Source of the DNA: Setomelanomma holmii
Lineage: Eukaryota > Ascomycota > Dothideomycetes > Pleosporales > Phaeosphaeriaceae
Assembly: GCA_010015745.1 (NCBI GenBank)
Contig: ML978170.1
Location: forward strand, 124,001-188,000
Direction of reading: 5' to 3'
DNA: 64,000 nt
The notes under the pieces are model-generated. The model was not told the origin of the DNA. It worked only from the letters and a program-made list of their open reading frames with translations, and did not search any database. The position numbers were made by a program, and so were the translations under genes. Shown piece after piece: positions 1 to 12,153 of the stretch (positions are counted from its first letter, which is position 1; each line of letters starts with the position of its first letter).

Positions 1-243
1 CACGCATGTAACAGGTAATGTCTTGACGTTTTAACGACTGCTTTGGGATACGAGCCTGATATCGGGAGGAGTAAGAAGATATGTATATAAGAGTTTGGTG
101 TTGTTGACTTTGTAGGTGATCAGCACATCATCATCTAGCACATCTACCGTTCGCTTCAACAATCACTTTCGACAACACCGACTATTTTCCAACGCAACCT
201 CTAGCCGCAAAGTTGACCTCGAACATTTCAATCTCCTATCGCG
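1..243. other. Left-edge non-coding stretch
   Basis: No coding region was recognised here. It is the upstream region and probable 5' leader of the small gene that starts at 244; a TATA-like run (tatgtatataag) lies near 80-92. Confidence 0.5.
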
Positions 244-715
244 ATGCCTACTTCATACATCTCTACTCCTCTGAGCGGCGTCGATACTGGCATCGTCATC
301 GCAGCCCTCCACAACCACGACTTGATGATCAAAACTCTTTGTCCTGCGCTGGTCAGCTACCACTTCGAGTCTGGCAACAAACGAACACAAGCGACATATT
401 CGATCACCGATCGAAAACCTATTGGTCAAGTATGGCCACTAAGATGCACTATGATAGGCTACCTTGCTAACATGCGCTCAGACCACATACACCCTCACCC
501 TCACCAATGTCCCGCAAGGCGTTGACTCACTTGTGAACGCCAAACCCCCGGTGGGCGTACTCACGATCTCAGGAAAGTGGCGCGTTAATGGTGGGCTACT
601 AAGTGAGGAGGTCGAAATTGACGCGAACTTCATGATGAAGAAGGTCGCGAAGACAAACGTCGAAAAGACCCACCCAGAACAGCATGTCAAGCTGCTTGAG
701 GCAGCAAGAGGCTAG
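244..715 (+). CDS. DUF7053-like small fungal protein
   Basis: Two exons, 244-429 and 482-715, joined in phase 0 across a 52-bp GT-AG intron, give 139 residues. The first exon carries an ALHNHD...MIKTLCP segment. The second reads TTYTLTLTNVPQGVDSL...VLTISGKWRV, a beta-strand-rich layout with a closing GKW motif that I associate with the fungal DUF7053 family (small START-like fold proteins of unknown role). I see no signal peptide and no membrane segment. It lies just outside the catabolic cluster and is convergent with the regulator that follows. The family call comes from remembered motif layout, not from a search; the exon structure is well supported because joining restores one continuous domain. 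Confidence 0.65.
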
Positions 716-933
716 GACGTCACAGTGGAGCGGAGGGAAGTGATCATGCATTGTCGGAGTTACCTGTTGCATTTCCAAGTTTTAGCACAGCATGTATGCA
801 TATATAGGAGTTCTGCTTCAAATCGAGAAGATCAAATACCCTTATGACACTGCACATTGAAAACATGTCTTGCCGCCAACGCCAATGCTAATCCTTAGCT
901 CCAGAGTATGTCCTAGATTCGCTTGCATCACAG

Positions 934-3894
934 CTAAAACTTCTCGCCACTATCTAGTCCTATACTGGCGCTGAAGGCGTTGTGAGGTGGAAAGCCGTCC
1001 AGATCGCTGCCACCACCAATGCCCCCTTCCTGCCACTCTTTGCCCATGCCCCAATCTCCTGCCTCGCCTAGATTCATGAAGTCCAAGTTTGTCATGCCAT
1101 CTACACCACCTGCGTCGCCCTCAAACGCCATGATCTCTGGGAAATGCGCGTTCGCAAGTTGACTGATTGAATCGTTCGCGTCGAACTCGGCGCCCATCCA
1201 CGCCCCGCTATTCCGTGGGTGCGAGGAAGAAGTGGTGCTGGTAGTTGCGGGCGTAGAAAGTGCATGCGACAATTCGGGAGCTTCAGACAAGCCTGGCCAA
1301 TTGCTGATTTCGGAACATGGCGTGACCATGATATATCCATCTGTGCGTTCTGGGTCATCAAATCGGGGTGGCGGTGGTTTGATACTCAACCCGTGATGAT
1401 CCGTAGGCATGCTCATGGTGGTACTCATACTATTCGTTCTGGCCTTCCTCATGTTTGAGCCAGTGCCCGCACGTGGCCGGCTCGTTTGCCGCTTCTTCCA
1501 GACCTGGCTCATGTTTTCGCTCTCGTCCACGTCAATTGTAGAGCCACGACGGGCAGGAACTACTGCAGACTTGGGCTTGTACAGCCTGAACTGGTTGGCT
1601 TCTGGGCCCCCACGCAACTCCACCATGACCGCGCGGAGGACGACAGACATGCGCTCTGCGGGTTGATAGGTATGAGCCATGTCGGACAATGCAGCCGAAA
1701 GACATTCGAGATATTGCATGTTGTTATTACGGTCGTCGGCATCCTTGATGAAGGCAAGAGCAGCAACCAGGGCGGTCGCTGCTGTGCCTGCATGCTGCAT
1801 GCCAGTCACGAATATCTGCTTGGTGTCGAATCTTTGGCGGTGTTGCCAGTATATCCTCGCGACACGAATAGCGTGTTTCGTGCAAACGGTCCTGCTCAGT
1901 GCCGAGAAGTGATCATCTGGCCCATTCGCCTGATCTCCATTAGCACTTTGGTCTTCGTATAGCGCAAATGGCCTGTGAAGTAGGATCAGACTAGCATGGT
2001 ACTGCTGGTGCAGCAAGAAGAACGAGAAGGGAGCGGTTGAAATATTGGTCGGCGTCCAGCGCAACTGCTCGGGTAACCTAGCATACCAGCTGGAAAACTC
2101 TCGATCCAAGGCTGCCATGCGCATATATTGGTTGCGATCGATTGCAGAATCGGGGTTCTTGGAGTGCGGATCCATATTCTCGGTGATTTTGCCCGCGAGT
2201 TCCATGAGATCGATCAGCGCTTCGTAGATCATTGTCTCCATGCTCTTTTCAGGACCAGCAGGTTTACAGGTACCAAGTCGTTCAAACTGTTTGGCCAAGT
2301 GGTAGATCTCGAGATCCGATGGTTTCATACTCGTCGGACGGCCAAGAAAGAGTGCCCAGTATCTACCAAAATGAGTCAAGGGTAATATGTGTTGGGAAAG
2401 TCATAGGCTTACTTGTCGTAGATGACACATGCCCATAGCGTCATTTGACGGATCTCGACTTCGCGTTCAGGTAATCCCGAGGAACGTGTATCGAGGTGGA
2501 GACTGAACGAGTGTGAGCTGTATATCTGCGCGACGCATTTCCAGATCTTACCCGATGTCAAAAGCTAGTCTCACCGCCATTCCTCCATACATCCAGCCCA
2601 GATTGTCGCGGCCAACACCACATTCTAGATCACCCAGGAGCAGAAGGGCGACGACCGAGGGTATACCACCAGGACGCTCCAGCTCGTGATCAAGCATGTA
2701 TTTGGCCTCTCGGTGCAGTGTGCTCTCCATCTGTGGTAGGGAAATCCGCCGGATGTCCGATCGTTCTTTATCCGCAAATCTGAAGCCCATAGCCAGGACA
2801 CAGACATGCAAAAAACCAGAATAGAATCGAGTCCGACCCATCTCTCGATCCTCATTGAAGGCCTCTTGGTGTAAAACATGAATGACGGGGTTGTAGCATT
2901 GCCAGAACAGATCCATCAAATAGTCATATGTCTCCAGCGGGAGTGATCGAATGATCTTTTCAGCCCGACGTGCTTGCTCAGACTGCTCATGTGCATTGTC
3001 CATTGGGTTGCCGACCTCCGAATGAACATGACAATTTGTGGTGGGACCGAAATATCTCAACCGGCCACTAAGTTGGTCGAAACTCAGATGACCCCGGGTC
3101 GAGAGCAACCTGTTCACCATGCCGTCTTTCTTAGGCGCTGGTAGCATCGATGGCGAGCTTGCACTATCGGCATCTCCGGCTGGACTCTCATTCGGCATGG
3201 GATGATCGAACTCTGCGTATGTGTAGTCATCTCGAGGGGATGTTTGGCTTCCTGGACTTGAGTGATCTTGATGTGAGTTCTGCATATCGTTCGTAGACTT
3301 GCGCACAGGCGAGCTGTCTTCATTTCGTTGGCTACCGTGCCGGGTTTTGGGGGGATGGTTTGCTGTTGGCGGGTCTTCACCTCGCTCCTTTAGCATTGTC
3401 TCCAGTAGAGCTACTCGATCGGTCAATGAGCACATGTATGCTCTTGAGATTGGTCTGTTGTAATGTTATTTACACTCAGGCCGTATTTCTTATATTCAGA
3501 AGATTTACCTTCGTCGCTCGTCATCATTCTTGATGACACACTCAACGCCAGATCGCTTGCATTGTGTGCATTCCTTGCCACCCGGTGGAACAACGCACTG
3601 CCGCAATTTTAGTAAGAGCATTAATCTCAGCCTCTTATTTTGTATTTGTGGTTGTCTTCGGAGGTACATGAGAGACCTCGAGGATGGCTAGGCACGACTT
3701 ACTCGGATACGGCGGTCTCGGCATGAGGCACATGCTACTGAAGCTCTGTGTCGTGGCTTTGATGCCTTCTCTTTTGTTGAAGGCTTCTCTGACGAGGGTT
3801 GCTCGTGGCTGCCGCTAGCAGATTGCTTCGAGTCCTGGGTATCTTTCTGCTGGTCTTTTATGTTGGCCATTTTCGATATGGAATCTGTGCTCAT
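934..3894 (-). CDS. Zn2Cys6 fungal transcription factor
   Basis: Five exons (3894-3703, 3597-3509, 3454-2552, 2517-2413, 2362-934) add up to 905 residues in one frame. A binuclear zinc cluster spans residues 55-84 with spacing C-x2-C-x6-C-x8-C-x2-C-x6-C, split by the first intron. A basic linker (DERRR-PISRAYMCSL) and a leucine-rich segment (DRVALLETMLKERG) follow. The middle holds a fungal_trans domain: a YLMDLFWQCYNPVIHVLH segment, then GGMAVRLAFDIG and KYWALFLGRPTS. The C-terminus is low-complexity and Ser/Thr-rich, as in activation regions. It should be a nuclear DNA-binding regulator. It sits at the edge of the catabolic cluster and is the obvious candidate for its pathway regulator, but its target is inference. 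Intron 3 would be only 34 nt, which is unusually short. Confidence 0.88.
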
Positions 3895-5149
3895 AGTGTT
3901 TCCTGACTATCCTCAGAGTGACTTCTTCTAGCAATGGTCAAGGAGGGAGAATGCGGGGATAGACAGAGTCTAGTCACAGGCGGCAAACATCCGGACTAAG
4001 TTCATCTCAGGGTTCGCACAACAGCCCGAGTCGCGAGTCGCGCCAGCTCTAGCTCCGACTCGATCAGGCGTGCAGTGACACTAGCTGCTGGGGAAGAGTG
4101 GGCTTGTGCGCATGCTCGTAGTGGGGCCCCGCAATTCCACGGTCGTTGGAACGCTCGCGAAGGCATCAATAATGAGCACGGCTCGCATGCCTCATTGCAG
4201 CCAGTCAAACCTAGCTCGGCGAGCTGTCGAAAGAGTTGTTGCACCAGGTCTTGTAGCCGACGCGGCTATGGAAGACCAATCATGAAAGCCGATATATCGC
4301 AATTGAGCCCTGAATGGCAGGCTTAACGAGAAGCAATGCAGGGCTTTGTTCCCCGATGCGGCAATACCATGGGTATCAGAATGCAACAATCCTGGGCCTG
4401 ATGTCGACGTCTAACTCGGCGTACTTGGTTGGCTGTGCCGTGCATGGCATCGCTTCGAGCATCCGGTCATCAGGGTCGTGTGGAGAGGTCACAGGGAGTT
4501 TGGCTGAAAAATCTGGGGCAGTCCGGAGAAGCCAGGCGGGCCCCGGCCCCCAATCAACGCACTCTGTCAGCCGTGGCGTCTTCCTCCACCATGGTTCTGG
4601 AGAGGAAGCAATTCGTGTGTGTCGAGAAGAAGGGTTAGGTTGAACAAAGACGAGTCGTGTAGGAGACTAGTGCTCTGCTGCATGGGGAGGGGTTGTGAGG
4701 CTGCGCGCGTCATGATTCGCTAAATGCACAACCGAGACTCCGCGACCAAGCGGCTAAGAGCGACAACGCCAATGCGATGCAAAACACCGCAAACACGCTT
4801 CCTAGACCGAAGCACGCAGGCCGAGCCTGGCCACCATAAAGTCCGTGAGCGTGTGGGCAAAAAGCGCGGATGGTCCGCCAGCTGCTCGAGCACCGGACAC
4901 GTTGGAATGCAATGTTGAATTCATGCGGTAGGTATCATCATGGCATTGAACTACAAAATCTGCACGCAGGCAGAGCAATTGGAAGGCTCTCAACCTCGCG
5001 ACAATGAGGAAGGCCATGCAAATGAACCGATAACCGAACAAAACTCCCGCACGCTGAAGAACGACCCGCACTAGGCCGGCATGCTTGCCATCAGTCAAAT
5101 ACGAAGATGCAATCCCCACCGTCACTCACCCGTCGCTTCGACCCACTAG
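3895..5149. other. Intergenic, no gene recognised
   Basis: Upstream region of the Zn2Cys6 regulator and downstream region of the monooxygenase. Several short open frames exist on both strands, but none shows a recognisable motif or a convincing start. Nothing else was supported. Confidence 0.5.
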
Positions 5150-7074
5150 CTAATCAACGTCCCATTCGTGATCCGAGTTTCGGATGTATGGGCTCAGACC
5201 CATGACATCCTTTGAGGCTGTTGCTTTGACATCACCATTGCCCAGGTATGCAAATCGGTTCTTGTAGCGGTATGTGTAATCGTAATCTTCCCAGCGAGGA
5301 GTCTTGATCGACTTGAGGAAATGGATGGTCTGCACAAATATCGAGTCAGCTCGTAGATCGCCTCGATGCGGGGTCCATTGCCCGCCCACTTTAGGGCTGG
5401 GATTACTTACTGCTCCAGGCCATAGGTAGATGCGGTTTTTGATCTGGCCATTCTTGAACCAACTACGGCACTCTTCTTGCCACACGGTAGTCTTGTGATA
5501 CTCATCAAAGTGCGCGTAGATCGCGTCCAGAGCATCCTGCTTGACGGCCATGGCTTTGATGCCTTCGGTCTGCATCTTTTTCATGCACTTGATTGAGTAT
5601 TCTATCGTGGTCTCGATTGATGGAAGAAGTGTGCCATTACTCCACGTCGCGCCAGGACCGACGATCGTATAGTAGTTGGGAAATCTGGGTGCGGACACAC
5701 CCATGTAGAGGTTCGGTCCATCCGTCCAATCTTCCTTGATCGACCTGCCCTCGCCGTTGCGCACGGTAAAGGCAGGCTGGAAGGCGACCTGGAATCCAGT
5801 TGCACATACCAAAGCATCCATTTTGTGTATATGCCCATCGACGGTCTCAATTCCCTCGGGTACGACTCGTTTGATACCACTAAACACCGGTGTCACATTG
5901 TCTTGCACCAGGGCCTCTAAGAAGCCGTCACCCGGTGAGATTCGCCTGCAGCCGACGGACCATTTTGGTATGATGAATTTCTTCAGGTCCTCGTGTCCTG
6001 GCCCCATTCGGCGGTGCATCTCCTTGGTGATAACGTCCCGAAATTGATTGGACAGCTCCGAATTCTGCTGGTACATGCCAAAAAGACTATTGATCTCCGC
6101 TTCAATCTTCTTGCGGAATTCCAAGTGGTAATCTGGGTTGTCTCGGAATTTATGGATGTCCGCATCACTGAAGTTGTACTGGCGTTGGCCGGGGTCAACA
6201 TCTTGGCCCTTCTGTAGATCATTGGTGAGTGCGCCTGCACCGAAGGGAGGAGATATCCATGTAGGGCTTCGCATGTATACTTGTACTTCCTTGCAGATCT
6301 TCTGGAGTTGTGGTACAATCTGCACGCTCGTCGAACCAACACCAACAACACCAGCCGTGATTCCGTCGAACTTGACATCGTGGTTCCAGCAGGCTGAGTG
6401 GAGAAGATGGCCGTTGAATTCGTGTAGGCCCTCGATATCAGGCCATTTCCAATTGTTCAATATGCCCGTTCCGTTGATGAAAATATGTGCCCAGTCTTTT
6501 CTTGTCTCGCCAGTCTTCGGGTTCGCAATAGTGAGATTCCAGATGCCTTCTTCGTTGCTCCAAGAAGCCTCGGTGATCTTGCTGTTGAGTTGCATATACT
6601 TCTTGCTTCCTGCATCAGCGTTAGCAGGTGAATTGGGTTGTCGAAGCCTGGTGGACTGGTTGATTACATACCGTGCCTTTCCGCGAAGTTTTCGAAGTAC
6701 CCGTGAATCTCCTTACCAGATGCAAAGAATTGTGACCAGTCTGGCTTTGGGTCCCAAGTGAAATTATAGTCATGCGATGGGATATCACATGCGACGCCAG
6801 GGTACGTATTCTCGTACCAAGTGCCACCGAATTGGGGATTCTTTTCAAACAGTGTAAGTTCCCAAGAACCGGGTTCCAGCATTTTCTCCATCTTGTACGC
6901 CAAACACAGCCCAGAGGCACCAGCGCCAGCGCAAACTACTCGCATTTTGGTAGGCTTTGAGTGGTATTGGTTAAGGACCTTGTAAGGACCCTCGACATTG
7001 GCTGGAGGGTAGTCGTAGTTGTGCCCGAATCCATTGACGCCATTGAGGGCGTTCGGCATCTCTGACGGCGCCAT
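5150..7074 (-). CDS. Baeyer-Villiger flavin monooxygenase
   Basis: FAD/NADPH-dependent monooxygenase expected to insert oxygen next to a ketone to give an ester or lactone. Exons 7074-6672, 6609-5411 and 5329-5150 give 593 residues. An FAD-binding GAGASG lies at residues 50-55, followed by FGGTWYENTYPGVACD. The Baeyer-Villiger fingerprint F-x-G-x3-H-x3-W is complete at about 199-209 (FNGHLLHSACW). The NADPH-binding GVGSTS lies at about 224-229. Length and layout match fungal class B enzymes such as the sterigmatocystin-cluster StcW type. The 5330-5410 segment has perfect GT-AG ends but is 81 nt with no stop, so retention would add 27 residues. I treat it as an intron because removal restores the usual LWPGA-TIHFLKSIKTPRWEDY junction. 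No peroxisomal or secretion signal is seen. The substrate cannot be read from sequence. Confidence 0.9.
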
Positions 7075-8122
7075 GATGAAGCTTGTTACGGCGAGCTACC
7101 AAGGTGGTCCGGAGGGGGTTTTCGATGGATCGACTTGTATTACCAGAGGTTGCACCAAGGAGAAAGAAGAATGGATATTGAAACCACACAGTGAGCGATC
7201 GTTTATAAGAGTGTTGTTGTCGACAAATGTCGTGAAGGAAGAAAGAAAAGAGCTATCAGACCACCACGACGCGACATTGAACACTTCTGGTGTCTTTAAC
7301 CGTTCCTCGGGAGCTGCAGCTGGCAGCAACAGCCTGTGCCACCAAGGCTCCTCCTTCCACTCCGGTTGGTGCATGGCGGATGACTAGAAGCGGGACACGA
7401 TTCAGGCGGCGTATCCTTACCCCAGATTGCGCCGCGGCGCAGCAGTGTTGCTGCGAGCTCGGAAAAGCTGTAGCGGGGTCGCGAAGTCACCTGCGTGACG
7501 CGACTGAGGGTGCTAGCCTTTTACAGCGAATGCATCGTCGAGAATGGTCGAGAACACAATGGTAGATGCGGAACTTGCTCCGCAGTACGTATTACCTTGG
7601 ATCTGGAAGTCCCTATATAACGTATGCTCCCCTCTATTCGTAGGTTTTGCACAGAAAACGCAGGAATGGTGGGATGTTGCCATAATCGAGACACAAACGC
7701 GCCATCTTGTGTCCTACCGAGGAAATGTCAAGACGATTATGGTGTATACTGGAGCGCAGCACCAGGCCTCGCAACAAGTCGTGCCCGATTGAGCGGAGGC
7801 TCTCTTTCCAAAACACCCTCTCGCATCATCCTGTATGACCTTAGGCATTTTTGTCTGTGGCAACAGCAATTAGCAAAATCTTCTGCAGACATCTAGGCTT
7901 CTGTAAGCTAGTAAAACTAAAAGTAGTCGAACTTCGCTATGGTGAACTGAGCGGGCACGAATTGCTGCGACACCTGGTGGCAGTGTACAGTGATAACCAC
8001 TATGGAATATATACGCATTCCTCTGGAGCTGACAGGTCGTCTATCTGAGTGCATTATTGAAATACCCGACCACACAATATTTACAAGTTGTGCAGCAGAT
8101 CAGAGGGTATCATATAGCAAGG
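7075..8122. other. Intergenic, promoter side of the monooxygenase
   Basis: About 1 kb between the monooxygenase start and the 3' end of the ligase gene. It should contain the monooxygenase promoter. No coding motif, repeat or RNA gene was recognised. Confidence 0.5.
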
Positions 8123-9935
8123 CTACAGCTTCGCCTTGATTTGTGAGTTCATCTTCTCAGCATCTTTATTCGCCCAGTCTTTGACTACTTTACGCATAAT
8201 CTTGCCAGACTGCAGCTTTGGCACCTCATCAACAAACTCGATGCCGCCGACCAATTGCTTGTGTTTCGCAACTTTGACCTTCATGTGCTCGTGAATGTGT
8301 TCCGCAGTGATCTTGCCCTTGTGCTCGTCTTTCAAAGTCACATATGCGCGCGGCCATTCCTGACCGTCAAGTGTGATGCCAACCGCAGCTGCGTCTGCAA
8401 TTGGGTCAAACTCCAGAAGCACAGCCTCGAGTTCTGCCGGAGCAACCTGAAGAGCGTTGACTTTGATGAGTTCTTTCTTCCGATCGACTGGAGTGAAGTC
8501 AGTGTACGATCCATGTTCAAATCATAGTGTGATCCTTACCAATCCAGAACCAGCCATTCTTCACCACGGCAACGTCACCAGATTTCAACCACCCATCAGG
8601 AGATATTGACTCCTTTGTGGCACGTGGGTTGCGCCAGTAACCCAAACAGATATTGGGTCCTCGTACGTGCAGCTCGCCGGGCTGGCCTTCAGCCACCTCG
8701 TTGCCCTCATCATCGAGAAGCATACACTCGCAGTTGGGATCTAATTGGCCTACGCTGCCAGAGCTGTCGTGCGTCAGATGATGTCCACGTTCTTTAGAGT
8801 AATCATACTTACTCATCTATGGTGCCTCCGGGAACATGAATGGCTCCACAAGTGACTTCGGTCATACCCCAGCCTTGAAGAATCTCGCAGCCGAGTTTCC
8901 TGCTGATCTCATTCTGCAGCTCTTTCGACAGAGGCGCTGCGCCACAAAGAATATCCGTAACACTGCTCAGATCGTACTTGATAGTCTCGGGTCGCTTGCT
9001 GAGCATGACCATGATCGGAGGCGCAACTTGAAGATGTGTGACCTTGCGATCTTGTATTGTCTTCAAGAAGGGTTCGTACTCAAACTTCTTCATGATGTAA
9101 ATGGGTACTTGCAGTTTCTGTGCCATGGCAATGGCGTACAGCTGTCCGTATGCATGGTATAGAGGTAGAAAACCTATCCAGACTTCTCGTGGTCGGGTGT
9201 CTGCGTTCCAGGGTTTATGCAGGTAGCGCATGTAGATGGTCTGATCTAGATTCGCGATGATGTTATGGTGACTTACTTCAACGCCTTTTGGTAGACCAGT
9301 CGTCCCAGATGAGAAATTGACCGTTGCGGTCGTGGTCGTCGATTCTTGTTCTGACAGTAATGGGAAGTCATACGCATCGCCTTCGGCTGCTGATGGTAGG
9401 AAGCTTCTCCAGTCCTTGCATCCTTGCGAGGGGGCGTGTGGCTCGTCTGAAAAGAGGAAAACACGGCCAGCTGGAAGACGTGCTCCTTTCGCGGCTGCTG
9501 TTGCAGTCTGGGCTAGTGACGGATGTGCGAGGATGAATTGTGCTTGCGTATTTGAGACTTGATGCACAAGCTCTACATCTTGTCAGCTCGTGCACGGCTG
9601 GAAGATGTGCATGACGTACCAGACACAGTGTATGCAGGATTCGCGCCACTGAAGATGCGCTTTGAGCCTACTATGCCCAAATATGCGACGGGAACGAAAA
9701 TGTGATTTGGTGTGAGAATCATGACAGCCTCACCCGGCTTGCTCCCAATGCGGTCCAACCCGAGAGCAAGTCGCTTCGTCCATTGCAGTAGTGTGCGCGG
9801 TGTGAGATGATGTTGATCGTTTTGAGAATCAATCCATATGGGCGTATCCGACGGTGTACTTGCTTTTGGAAACAAGTACTCGAGCAGATTGCACTTGGGA
9901 ATGTTTAGTGAGGGGAACGGCGAGGAGAAAGGCAT
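8123..9935 (-). CDS. 4-coumarate-CoA ligase-like acyl-CoA synthetase, peroxisomal
   Basis: Adenylate-forming enzyme that should activate a carboxylic acid to its CoA thioester. Exons 9935-9620, 9572-8813, 8763-8540 and 8487-8123 give 554 residues, the usual size of the family. The AMP-binding P-loop SSGTTGLPKG is at about residues 193-202. GWGMTE (motif A5), the GELHVRGP and GWLKSGD blocks and the hinge VDRKKELIK follow, with the catalytic-lysine region PKLQSGKIMRK near the end. The last three residues are AKL, an accepted PTS1 variant, so the enzyme is probably peroxisomal. It is divergent from an SDR that ends in SKL; the two share a 343-bp promoter. Substrate specificity (aryl, medium-chain or oxo acid) is not readable. 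Confidence 0.92.
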
Positions 9936-10278
9936 GGTTGTGTGTGGGCAGGCGCGGTCAACCAGGACGGGTACAGCAGCAACGACGACCAGCGAGAACT
10001 TCTTGATGGGCCGGCGCCTCCGAAGCCATTGCAGCCAGTCTCTTATAGCGAAGTACGAGGTTTGGAATTTAGCTCACCAGTGACAGCCATCATACAGCCG
10101 ACATGACGAGGCACTCGCGGGGCGCACAGACACCCGAGGGACGACGGAAACTCCAGACCGAGTTTCTATGCCACTGGCAAAGCTATCTACCCCAGAAATC
10201 CGTCAACATGGCGCACAACGTGTGCCATTGTATCTTGCCTCTTGATTGCTCGTTCGCATTCGTAGGAAGCTGTTCATC
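9936..10278. promoter_or_regulatory. Shared divergent promoter, ligase and SKL-SDR
   Basis: 343 bp separate the start codons of the acyl-CoA ligase (minus) and the SDR (plus), both with peroxisomal C-termini. One short region must drive both, so co-regulation is likely. No defined operator was identified. Confidence 0.55.
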
Positions 10279-11171
10279 ATGTCCGAGCTGAAGAAGTTTG
10301 ATCGCATGTTCCGTCTGGACGGAAAGGTAGCCTTGGTTACTGGAGGTGAGGACCCTGTGACACGCTGGATGGCGCCGAGCTAATAGGTGGTATAGGCTCA
10401 AGAGGCCTCGGCCTGCACACTGCGACCGCCTTTCTGCTAGCTGGCGCACGCAAGGTCATCATCTCAGCGCGCAAGAATGCCGGCAAGCAGGGCATCGACC
10501 AGGCCGTAGAGAAGCTCAACAAGCTGCCCGTCTCCGGCAAGGCAGTGGGCATCGCCGCGAACGTGGCCGACACGGACGACATTGCTCGCCTGGTGAAGAG
10601 GGTCGAGGAGATGGAGGGGCAACTGGACATAGTCGTTGCCAATGCAGGCGCGACCTGGGGCGGGCCATTCGACCCAACACCCGACGCGTCGAGCAAGAAG
10701 GTGCTCGACCTGAACGTCCGCGGCGTCTTCAACCTGGCGCGACTGTTCGCGCCGCTCCTCGAGAAGTCGGGCACGCGAGAAGATCCCTCCAGGATCATAA
10801 TCGTGTCCTCGACCGCCGGTACCACAGTCCCACACGTAGGCGAGCACGGCACTATCATGTACAGCGTCTCCAAGGCCGCTGCGCATCATCTCTCGCGCCA
10901 GCTAGCTGTCGAGCTTGGCCCGCGCAACATTACCACAAACACAGTAGCCCCAGGCTTCTTTCCCTCGAAGCTTGCCAATGGCCTGATCGAGATCCTGGGC
11001 GGACAGCAAGAGCTCGAGGACTGGAACCCACGCAAGAGGCTGGGCGAACCTGAGGATATTGCAGGTGTCATGGTATATCTCGCGAGTCCAGCTGGCGCAT
11101 ATGTCAATGGCGAGGACATAGCCGTTGACGGCGGAGTGAGGTATGCAGCAGGCAGGCAGTCGAAGCTGTGA
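10279..11171 (+). CDS. Short-chain dehydrogenase/reductase with SKL tail
   Basis: NAD(P)-dependent SDR that reduces or oxidises a keto/hydroxy group. Exons 10279-10345 and 10396-11171 give 280 residues. The acceptor at 10395 was chosen over 10386 because it yields the canonical TGGSRGLG nucleotide-binding motif. NAG appears as VANAG, the catalytic Ser region as IIVSSTAG and the active pair as YSVSK. The closing PGFF...YVNGEDIAVDGG segment is the classical beta-ketoacyl-ACP reductase-like C-terminus. The protein ends in SKL, a canonical PTS1, placing it in peroxisomes beside the neighbouring ligase. In a 4-oxoacyl-CoA scheme it would be the ketoreductase; that role is inference. Confidence 0.92.
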
Positions 11172-11241
11172 GCAATAGAAACTTTGATTGCATTACACGC
11201 CGGGTCAATTTACTATCCATCCAAGGCAGACTTCAACACGG

Positions 11242-12153
11242 TCAAGTCCCATCCGAACCCGCCTGACTCTGCGACTTGGTCTTTTCAATCCTCTCCAGCT
11301 GCACCGCCATACTGGTGTGTTTCATCATCTTCTCCATATACTCATCGCAGAACTCCACGCCCTCTCGGAAATAAAATTTCTTTCCATTCACTTCCACAGT
11401 CAAGCCCCAATTGTCTTTTCCATCTACCGTCTTGCCCTTGGCATCCTCGATACTTCCGCCGTCCACAAGCTTCACAACTGCGTCTACCAAGGTCTGTACT
11501 GGCGTAAAGTATTCCTCTGGAAACGACTTCCACTCCTCCTGGTTTAGCAGCCCCGTGCGAATTGTCCCGGGACATGTCGCGAATGTTCGAATGCCAGCGT
11601 GGTGATAGGCCACGGTGATGGCGCGATTGAAGTGCACAACCGCTGCTTTGCTGCCCGAGTACATGGGACAAAACTCGGATGGGTATAGTCCACCGCAGCT
11701 CGCAGTCATCACCAGTACAGGATCGATCGCGCTCTTTCCGTGCTTCGCCAACGACTTCCGGAAGTAGTGCAGCGCAAGCCAAGAGGTGTTGACCACGGCT
11801 TTATAGTTGATGTCGATAGAGAGTTGGTTCGGCGGCGGCGGTGGAGCGTCCAGGGCATGCTCTTCATAGAAGTTGTCTCGCTCAACTATCCCAGCGTTTG
11901 CGAAGACGAAGTCCACCCGACCAGACTTTGACCATGTTTCCTCAAACGCAGATACTAGGGAAGAGTAATCTGTGACATTCGTTTGGTGGAAATGCGCACT
12001 CTTGAGTGAGGCGATGGCCTTCTTGCCAGCTTCCGCGTTCAGATCGATAATATGGAGCTCCCATTCCTCATCGCTGCGTGACGAGAGGGCTTGGGCTACC
12101 GCGAGGCCCATCCCGCTTGCTCCACCAGTGATGAATGCCACCTTTATCGTCAT
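11242..12153 (-). CDS. Short-chain dehydrogenase/reductase
   Basis: Single exon. I start at 12153 (MTIKVAFITGG), because the open frame further upstream adds a leucine-rich stretch not usual in the family; this gives 303 residues. The TGGASGMG cofactor motif is at the N-terminus, NAG occurs as FANAG, and the active site pair is YSGSK. The overall layout resembles 15-hydroxyprostaglandin dehydrogenase-type SDRs. No PTS1 is present (ends SDGT). It is tail to tail with the SKL-tailed SDR (70 bp apart) and divergent from the aldehyde dehydrogenase, so it belongs to the same cluster. The substrate is unknown. Confidence 0.9.
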   Translation of the reverse strand: MTIKVAFITGGASGMGLAVAQALSSRSDEEWELHIIDLNAEAGKKAIASLKSAHFHQTNVTDYSSLVSAFEETWSKSGRVDFVFANAGIVERDNFYEEHALDAPPPPPNQLSIDINYKAVVNTSWLALHYFRKSLAKHGKSAIDPVLVMTASCGGLYPSEFCPMYSGSKAAVVHFNRAITVAYHHAGIRTFATCPGTIRTGLLNQEEWKSFPEEYFTPVQTLVDAVVKLVDGGSIEDAKGKTVDGKDNWGLTVEVNGKKFYFREGVEFCDEYMEKMMKHTSMAVQLERIEKTKSQSQAGSDGT

